This document shows, piece by piece, positions 56,144 through 64,000 of a stretch of 64,000 bases of DNA. The stretch is from Arthrobotrys musiformis (taxonomy: Eukaryota > Ascomycota > Orbiliomycetes > Orbiliales > Orbiliaceae): NCBI GenBank assembly GCA_036971715.1, contig JAVHJL010000003.1, forward strand, positions 372,001-436,000. Reading direction: 5' to 3'. Under the pieces are notes generated by a model, which did no database searches, was not told the origin of the DNA, and saw nothing but the letters and a program-made list of their open reading frames with translations. Numbering within the stretch: position 1 is the first letter of the stretch; the number at the start of each line of letters is the position of its first letter. The position numbers were made by a program, and so were the translations under genes.

Positions 56144-58063
56144 CGTTGCTGTATTTTTCTTGTGAAGTAGGCCCGGGAGATAGTGTTTTCTGTATCTGTG
56201 CTTTAGATTGCAGTGGTAGATATACCGGGAAGTGGGGATTTGGTGTTTATATGTGCGAGCGACATCGCTGCGGTTTATGACATCGCGTGGATGAATGGCG
56301 ATGCTGTCGCAAAGGAAGCAAGAGATCTTGAGAAAGTCAAGAACCAAAAATCTGCGACCGGATTTACCTCGGCCAGACAGGACAACGCAAAAAACACAAC
56401 ATCCAACCGCGAACCAACGCATTCTGCACTCGGCCGCGCTCGAAGTCTCAATTTTATAAATTCAAGACAAAATCTAATAGCCTATTATCTCTGATGTATT
56501 ATCTTGCGATACTAATTCACTCAATTAGCAGTGACCGCGGTAATCCGGGAGTGCTATTAGAATGCTTTGTGCCTATTATATTATGTGCTGATCTAGCTAA
56601 ATCGGCCATCATGATCTGAGATGATCAGGGGATTCCTCCTGCACCTGTGCACGCAAATCTATAAAAGTCTTGTCAATGATATCATGATATATACCTAAGT
56701 AGGTATATGTATCAAAAGCGTGCTAGTATGCCTAGGTATATACCTCCTAAAACAGATCCCGGGTCTATCAATTGACCAAGCAGTGCTTAGCTAGTATATA
56801 TATAGGTATTATCACTTAATTTGCATTGCCATGGTCCTAGATGGCCAGCTGTTAAGTCACATCTAGTAAGATCGGCCCGCTGGACATTCGATGTGCATGT
56901 ATTATCATTCCCGCATATGCAACATCCCACCCTGGCGGTCAGGGTTAGGGTACGAAATAAATCTATACATTTAAACTAGCTATTTAATATATTTTAGTCT
57001 TATAAGCTGAAGCCATGCAAGTCGAGCGGTATTAGAGACAATTCAATCAGCAATTTCCCGGTCCCAAAATAGCACATCAAAACCTATTTGAATTACGCTA
57101 TGCTATCAGTATACTGAAATTTCATTCACTTGCGTTAGTATCAGCTACGGCCCTGAGATCCTGATGTCAAAGTTGGACACTTGACCTCTGCGGTGGCATG
57201 TTCCACCGCATCCCGAACCTAATCTGCATGCATGCGCATGCACATATAATCCTGATCGATCCCCAGAATTAAAGGCATAGATAATGATTGGTTAGCGGTT
57301 GTGACGCCTTGCCCCAGATCTGCAGAGCCTCAATGCAAACATTACTTCCTTGCGCCGTCAGTCATTGAATCCCTTGTGTCCTCGAGATTTGTGGACTCAA
57401 AGCCGTATCTTCATTTGATCATGTACGATAGTCCTCAGAGTTGTACAGAAAACTCATAATCCCAGCGATTTCCAACATTACACAAACACGTCTACTTTAC
57501 GGATCCTACAGCTCTCGACAAGCGAATTATGTACTCAATCGCCGCACGAATGTGGTGCATTGTGCCCATCCATTGATACTCGTGATTGAAGGCCCATGCT
57601 TATAACAAACAATTCTGATATCAAAATGACTATTCCTCCTGTAACACAACAGGGATTCCCTCTGAATACTGTCGAGAAGGGTTTGCGGGGGCTAGAGGCA
57701 CAGCAGATCAGATACTTGGATCCGCAATACGTACGTCAATACCGCCGAGACATGTCAATTCGCTGGCATTAATACATTAATACTCGAATTAAGGTCTGGG
57801 GAAGCTATACGCTTATAAATAGAAGGCGGCACTGGCTCGGAACCTTCGTCCACTCGGCCAAATCTCCATTCCACTACATGCATCACTCCAGACCATTAAC
57901 TATCAAGCTATTATATTGGAAATTTTCTGTCAAACCCCCAAACGGAAATCAATTGGACTAACCACGCTACACTTTTACATTCCCCCTCTTTTCCCTAGAA
58001 GTTTCGAGTTCCAACATCCTCCCGATTATTTATTACCAGGATAAATAATTTTAACTGCTCAAA
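56144..58063. other. 1.9-kb spacer with palindromes, no supported CDS
   Basis: AT-rich, with an inverted repeat of TATATACCTA/TAGGTATAT around 56690-56710. A short stretch resembling the 5' end of small-subunit rRNA lies at 56933-57032 (see findings). The last few hundred bases form the leader of the next gene. Confidence 0.45.
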
Positions 58064-59101
58064 ATGCATTATTCGCAAACGTGTCTTGGTCACCGCTACA
58101 TGCCAGCTGACCAGCATTACTCCCTTCGAAACGAAACCTCAGAGTCGCATGTTCCTATCTACTCTGAGATCCTCAAAAATCTCTTCTTTCCTTATCGCGA
58201 CTACCGCCGCATTACCAGCAACCAACATTACCAGAATCGAGACGGTCCGGCTTGGCTCAGGCGACTCATCTTCGCCCGAGAAGGGAGCCATGTAAAAACC
58301 GACGTAACCTCACTTGCAGGGACGTCCACAAAATTCAGTGCCGTATTCGATAACGGGGAGCTGGGGGTCGGTACCCCATCCCTGGGTATCCGATTGGAAC
58401 AACTTCAGCACATGTCCTCCCGAGCGAGATATTGGAACAACGGTCACCGAGATGTTATAGCGGAGACTACTATCCCGCTTTATGATATCAAATCTATGAC
58501 TGTAAGAAAAGTCACTGAAGACGATTACGGTCGCTTAGGTGGTAAGAACCTCTCCTATATACATACGCATACTATATGTTGCACGTTTCCTTGTAACTAA
58601 CTTGCTATCATATGTAACAACAAAGATAGCGGTTTCTTGGGCCAAGACCCTAACCAGGACGATTACATGTATGAAGTTACACTTCAACTCTCAGCCTTTG
58701 GGTCTCGCCGCTTTACCGTGAGCCCATACTACCGAGACCACACTTACGCCCACGAAGTGGCAAAGTGCCTCAAGGACATGCATAAAAATGCAGAGTCCAT
58801 AAGATTCCACATCCTAGGGCCCCGAGAGGCATGGGACAAGCTCAAGAGGCTGCAGGAGGAGCTAGGGCTCCGTGGTGATAGTTCAACGAAGACTATATTC
58901 GTAGGACCTAACCATAGGAGCGGGCGTATGGGCAGCCGCTGGGGAGGAGGCCCCCTAGGCGGGAGAGACATTTGGAATAGGTCACCTTCTTTCGAAGATG
59001 ACGATGATTTGGTCCGTGGTGACTGGGTGAATGTTCGTATGGGAGGAAGGTATGGATATCGCGATGGATATCGCGATTTCGATGTGGATTATGTGTATTA
59101 G
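58064..59101 (+). CDS. uncharacterised protein, possible lineage-specific
   Basis: 317 aa in exons 58064-58541 and 58626-59101. The intron has donor GTAAGA, a strong branch site GTAACTAAC and an AAG acceptor; other nearby AGs break the frame. The protein starts MHYSQTCLGHRYMPADQHY. It is rich in Tyr, Arg and Asp, and has a middle segment DGPAWLRRLIFAREGSHVKTDV and RDVIAETTIPLYDIKSMTVRKVTEDDYG. The second exon reads DDYMYEVTLQLSAFGSRRFTVSPYYRDHTYAHEVAKCLKD, suggesting a small ordered alpha/beta domain. The C-terminus is Gly/Arg/Asp/Tyr-rich (RMGSRWGGG, GYRDGYRDFDVDYVY), like RNA-binding or disordered tails. There is no signal peptide. I do not recognise the family. Confidence 0.8.
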
Positions 59102-60855
59102 ATCTTTGGTTTTACTTGCCTCTCTTCTTCCTTGCCGGCTTCCTATACCTCCCTCCATTATAATCCTCCAAACTTCACCTACTTTCATTTTCTTTACGTC
59201 TGCCCCCTATTCACGAGTTCCTTTTATTTATCCTTCCAAGTACCGTTGCCTTCACCATACATGCACACAATCTCGCTGCCGCCCGACTTCTCTTTGATTC
59301 GATCCGTTCGTTCACCTTATTTGTTAGTTTTGCTTACGCTTGTGAATGTTTCCGTCGTAAACAAGTTGGAGTTTCTTTAATATAGCTATAACGTTCGATA
59401 TAGACCAACCAGAATGAAAAGTGTTTTCAGTAGCTGTCGTGCACTAGGTCGTGACATGTACCCAGATATCCAAAGCGCTAAGAAGCATCAAGGCCTCATG
59501 GCCTCATAAGCCTGCAGGATGTCAAACTTGATATATGAAAATCCCCCATGCACACACGTAACCAGCTAACCAAGGAACCTAGGCTCCTACTGTCGACGAG
59601 TCATGGACATTTGAACTGCATCCACGCACATGATCATGATAGGTTCTAGAATTTATAATATATAAAAATCCAGTTTTGCTCGAGTTCTGCGTTGGAAACG
59701 TTGGAAACAAGGAACCTACGGTATGATGCCTACCGAACATACATTTCCTGGTATGTCTCTACCAACCTATTCAGGCTAATTCCGGGAAACAATTAGGTTT
59801 AGGCGATCTCGTGCTTCAGGTCTAGGATGTGTCAGAATGGGATCGGGATTGCGGGACGACGTTCTAGTGTTCCGAGCATACGACGGCCTTCTTTATTTTT
59901 CTATCTTAACTCGAAACTTACAAGAGTTCTTGGGAGGAGGGTTAACGTCACGAGCGTCTCGATTGCGACATGTACATGTGTAAAGGTGGGGTTTTTCAAA
60001 TTTTTTCGAGGGGCTATTCTCAGATTAATAGTGGCTGCTTTCTTGGGGTCGATCTTGAATTATGCATGCCGGTGATAATACGTCTTCGATTTCTTGAATT
60101 CGATCCCTCGGGATAATTAATTACTATCGAAAGCGCCCTGTACATGCCTGCAAAGACAATATTGCTGCTCTGTGGAGATGCGAGCCGAATTGTGGCAGAA
60201 TTAAAAGATCCCTGAGTGGTCGGCTTAAGAGCCACGGATAGCTATAGGGGAATATAGAAATGCGCCTTGCGGTGTCTCTCTTGTAAGCCCCTAGTGACAA
60301 CGACGTTAATAAGCACCAATCGAGCTTCGCAAGAACCCTTGGCTTCGGGTCGTTTTAGCCGATATCCCTAAGGATGTGTGGGGAGCATGGGCTGGTCTAG
60401 CCATGAAGAATTAAAACAGTTTAAAGCTATGACCCGTCTGGTGGTACAGCGTTATACTGCTATATCTTACGAGCTCGTTATGTAATGCATGGGATCCTTC
60501 GACTGAAGAAAAAATTGCACCATAAACTCCAAGATCCGAGCCTTTGATCCATGCTTGTGATATATGGCGGAGCCGTAGCCGATAGCTCCTTGACGAGAAA
60601 GCGTGGCAGGAGGTGTGGAGTGCATGCAGGTGTATCGGCCCTCGAGCTTGGAATCCCGGACCGCCGAGGTGCGACGTCTATAAATTCAGTCGGCCCACCT
60701 CTCAATATGTATTTTTTGCATATCGTGGATATCGACATAAACCTGCAGGATCTGGAAGAACCATAGGACTGGATTTCCTATATACAGCCTTAAACTTCAT
60801 ATTTTCTTTATCTGTATTGCGGCATATACCTTTTTAGCTTTCTAAATCTTTCAGA
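59102..60855. other. 1.75-kb spacer, promoter of LPMO gene at right end
   Basis: A pyrimidine-rich 3' flank follows the preceding gene. A TATATACAG element near 60779-60787 lies about 75 nt before the LPMO start and may be its TATA region. No supported gene. Confidence 0.5.
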
Positions 60856-61966
60856 ATGAAGGTCTTCACGACAATTCTGGCCATAAGTGCCTGTCTCCCT
60901 TCTGTTCTCGCCCACTGTACGTCCAAGAATTCTAGGAACCCTCTTCGAAATAAGATATCGATATCGAGACTCTGGATATGGCGTCAATTTGAATCTATAC
61001 CGCTAACCATTATATACATCATTTAGATCGTTTCGTCTCTCTTATCGTTGGAGGCACCACTACAGGGCAATACCAATATGTCCGCCAAAACACCAACATG
61101 GTACGATATATTATACGGCCCGATGAAGACCCAATCTATTTTACAAAAAAGAAATGCTAAAATAAGTTAAAAATTTACGAAATAGAATTCCCCAGTTGAG
61201 AATGTAGCATCAACTGATTTCACTTGCAATGCGGGTGCGAGATTGGGCAGCAATACTCAAACATATCAAGTCGCTGCTGGGTCTTCAGTTGGATTCGCAC
61301 TTGACCAACAGGTCTTCCATCCTGGTTAGTACTAGTGGCTAGTGGTCCGCGTGGCCATGAGGGCCAATGTCGAAACAACAGAGACAATTGACTAATATAT
61401 GGACAACCTAAAGGACCATATATTGTGTACCTTGGTCAGGCACCATCTAGTATCACTGATTTGAACACCTGGGACGGCTCTGGAGCCAACTGGTTCAAGA
61501 TTCACCAAAGGACAATCTCATTCGTAAGAAATATCAACTACAAGCAACTACCTACTTAGATGTGTTTAATTATATACTGATTCAGCATAACACTATAGGG
61601 AAGCAATGGACCAAACTGGGAGATGCTTAGCTCCCTCACATTCAACCTCCCAACTAGGATTCCTAGCGGCCTCGTAAGTCACAAATGGGTATTCGCCTAG
61701 GTTCCTTTGTCCTGCAGTACTAATCGATTACTCTGCAGTACCTCCTTCGTGTCGAACACATTGCCCTCCACAGTGCCTCGAATTACCCTGGGGCCCAGTT
61801 CTACATTTCTTGCGCTCAACTCAGGATCACCGGTGGCTCTGGTGGCTCCCCAGCAAAGGTCTCCATCCCTGGTGTCTACACCGGCCAGGAGCCCGGTATT
61901 AAGTTGAACATATACTACCCCATCCTTACCAGCTATGCTTTCCCAGGACCATCTGTCTACTCCTAA
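60856..61966 (+). CDS. AA9 lytic polysaccharide monooxygenase (formerly GH61), secreted
   Basis: Copper enzyme cleaving cellulose or related glucans oxidatively. 228 aa in six exons: 60856-60916, 61027-61100, 61186-61324, 61414-61523, 61599-61673 and 61739-61966. The signal peptide MKVFTTILAISACLPSVLA is followed directly by His1 (HYRFVSLIVGG), giving the N-terminal copper His after cleavage. The second copper His is in DQQVFHPGPYIVYLG. YLLRVEHIALHSA and AQFYISCAQLRI carry the conserved second-sphere His/Gln and the axial Tyr. Cys pairing FTC/ISC is conserved. There is no carbohydrate-binding module, and the protein ends soon after SYAFPGPSVYS. Every intron is GT..AG and the frame closes at TAA. 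It should be fully functional. Confidence 0.95.
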
Positions 61967-64000
61967 AGGGTACTTTTTTTTTATCGTTGTAGCGTTGGTG
62001 GACTGGTGCGTCGATATGCAGTCGCACGCTGCCTATCGGATATCTCAGTTACTTTGCACTTGTATATAGTCGGAAGCAGGTTCTATAAGAGATACAAGAG
62101 ATACCAAATGAAAATTACTTGCGAATAACGTTTCTTATACCCACCGTGACCCTTCTCCACTAATTTGATACCTAAAAATCCTGACGATCCTTCCATTAGA
62201 ACCTATCAGGCATAGTTATAAATATGATTGGAGCTTGTGTAACCTGCATCTGACCGGTGACTCGGCGCAGATACTCCTTCAAAAGCATCCTATTGGACAG
62301 GATTCAGAATTAGGACTACCTTCATGGCCACCCTATCCTGTGCAAGGATCTAGTAATTGGGACGTCTTGACTACAATCTTTTGTTTTTTTTCTCAAGAAT
62401 TCTTTAGTTTATCGGATGGTGTGTATTGATTTGTTTTACTTGAGTGATTTTATATCTCTCCCAGACTAGGATAATATTGCCACACTTTGAATATGTATTT
62501 GGCATGTGAATATCAAAATTTTTGTAAATGTAGAATACAAGGCAAGATATATTTTGTTCTTCAAAGCCTAAGCAAAACAAGGCAGTGCCATGACACTAAA
62601 TCATTTACATGACTCATAGATATAGATACAAAGCCCCCTAAATGTTTCTAATGCTTGAGGGCTAGACCGCACCTGCACGTTTTGCTATAGCGGATTCCAT
62701 AGCCCTAGCATTCGATATCCAGACATCGCAAATGGATCCGAGAAAGGGGACCTTTCGGGGGGCAAATTCTCCAAAACCCAATCCTTGAATCCCGACACAA
62801 ACTTTATATCCCACTTACGCGTCGACGTCAAGCGAAATCGATATATCGAAACATATATAGTTATGTCTCGGTTCCACGGAGACTATGGTTCCGGGGGGGT
62901 ATTGCCACGGGCATGGTAGCAGTGGTGAATTAAGTAAATATTCGGTGATAGCGAAATAGATTTGAAATCAAGCATTCTGTTGATTCCAAATAACCTGATA
63001 TTTGCACAACCCCCAACACCGGCCTCCGGGTGCCCCTCTATGAATTGGCGTTTCTTTTTTTAAAGGGTGGCGAGATATCATTATCGAAGCTTCCAGCTTC
63101 CGGCTAACCCTGTCAATCCACCCAACGTCAATATTGAAACCACTGCAATGGATACAAACCATAGTTTCACCAACCAATAAAGTGAGAAAAAAATACTCGA
63201 AAAAAGTACGAAAAGGAGAATTTGTGACTTTTATCATTGTGTATCAGGATTATAGCCACGATGGGATCACATGATTCATCATGAGTAATACATGCATGCA
63301 GCTGCGCAGAAGCACCTTGCCCCAAAAAGTGCTGCCTGAACTGTGTTGCGTTGGATTTTTCGTAGCCTGTAGGCAGCTTATAGCCGATAGATCCGGTCGC
63401 TCAGCCTTCAGATTCTTTGCTCACACGATGTCCGACTGGATATTTCATAACGTCTATAACGCTCCGGATAGATCGATGAGCAATATATTAAAGACCATGT
63501 TCATGATCTTCTGTTGCACGCTGACGCTGCAATGTATGCGGTGCGATCTATATTTGCATATGCTAGATCGAGGCCTCCAATTATATTAATTGATATCACT
63601 GATTAAATTGAATCCCGTCTCAGGAATAGTGGGCGAAATGGTTCCCCGGGTCGCATATTTTATATCCGAGATTTGGGTTGTCAATAGAAAACCAACAGCG
63701 TCGCAAGATGAATTACGAGTCGAATCCAATGAATGCGTAGCACGGTCTTGGGGATACACTGCCCCGGAAAAGCCTCGAAATCCGCCTTTAACTTTCGACA
63801 CATGTTAGTCATCTACTGCGTAATAGCCTATGGACAGGAATCGTAAGTGTGAAACAAGGACTATCCTGTTAGGAATTTCGTCTGATCTTTTTTTCCCTCT
63901 CTTCCTCGCCAGTCAAATTAAAGTCTACCCTTGGCGCGCTCTGCATGACCTAGCATGGATGTCACGGTAGACACAGGAAACGCGTTACTACCGTTGCGGG
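61967..64000. other. right-end gene-poor region
   Basis: 3' flank of the LPMO gene, then AT-rich sequence without supported genes. Frames up to 102 aa have no motifs, and none runs into the window edge in a convincing way. Confidence 0.5.

Noticed and set aside
56144..56422. Upstream 93-codon extension of the Rpr2-like frame
   Set aside because: It contains hydrophobic, non-conserved sequence, and the first ATG with a plausible protein start is at 56143; most likely leader sequence.

Overview
This is a nuclear window from a filamentous ascomycete (Pezizomycotina). The evidence is spliced genes with short introns (32 to about 300 nt; GT...CTAAC/CTAAT...AG), two CFEM-domain secreted proteins, an AA9 lytic polysaccharide monooxygenase, a hybrid histidine kinase, an Ato/GPR1-family acetate transporter and an APP1 phosphatidate phosphatase. 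A leotiomycete (Helotiales-like) origin is my best guess. It rests on general family resemblance and not on any marker gene.

Layout. 1-9.8 kb is gene-poor, with one small spliced cysteine-motif protein (2152-2575). 9.9-21.1 kb holds an acetate-transporter-like protein (-), a zinc alcohol/polyol dehydrogenase (-) and, divergent from it, a PAS/histidine-kinase/receiver protein (+). 22.1-28.8 kb holds two CFEM proteins (-), one short and soluble, the other with a long Thr/Pro/Glu stalk and a GPI-type tail. 30.4-35.4 kb holds the centromere/Fanconi histone-fold protein CENP-S/MHF1 (+), convergent with a divergent full-length valyl-tRNA synthetase (-). 36.5-44.6 kb holds an SDR-like protein (+), a PLAC8 protein (-) and APP1 (-). 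47.6-53 kb holds an unknown protein (+), an FMN 2-hydroxyacid dehydrogenase (-) and an aldehyde dehydrogenase (-). 55-62 kb holds an Rpr2/Snm1-type RNase P/MRP subunit (-), an unknown protein (+) and the AA9 LPMO (+). Long gene-poor spacers (up to 7.3 kb) separate these blocks.

How the genes relate. I see no secondary-metabolite cluster. Acetate uptake, alcohol, 2-hydroxyacid and aldehyde dehydrogenases are all carbon-overflow functions, but they are scattered and no joint regulation can be read from the sequence. The CFEM proteins and the LPMO belong to the secreted, host- or substrate-facing set.

The most unusual features are: a hybrid histidine kinase whose phospho-accepting H-box histidine is Ser while its ATP-binding and receiver motifs are intact; a valyl-tRNA synthetase with altered editing-site motifs and an extra insert of about 100 residues before the HIGH motif; a 9-nt micro-exon in the transporter; a cell-wall CFEM protein with a regularly cysteine-studded acidic stalk; and an SDR-like protein lacking the catalytic Tyr. 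All exon structures were deduced by hand from reading frame, splice signals and family conservation. Every multi-exon model given here closes in frame to a stop codon.
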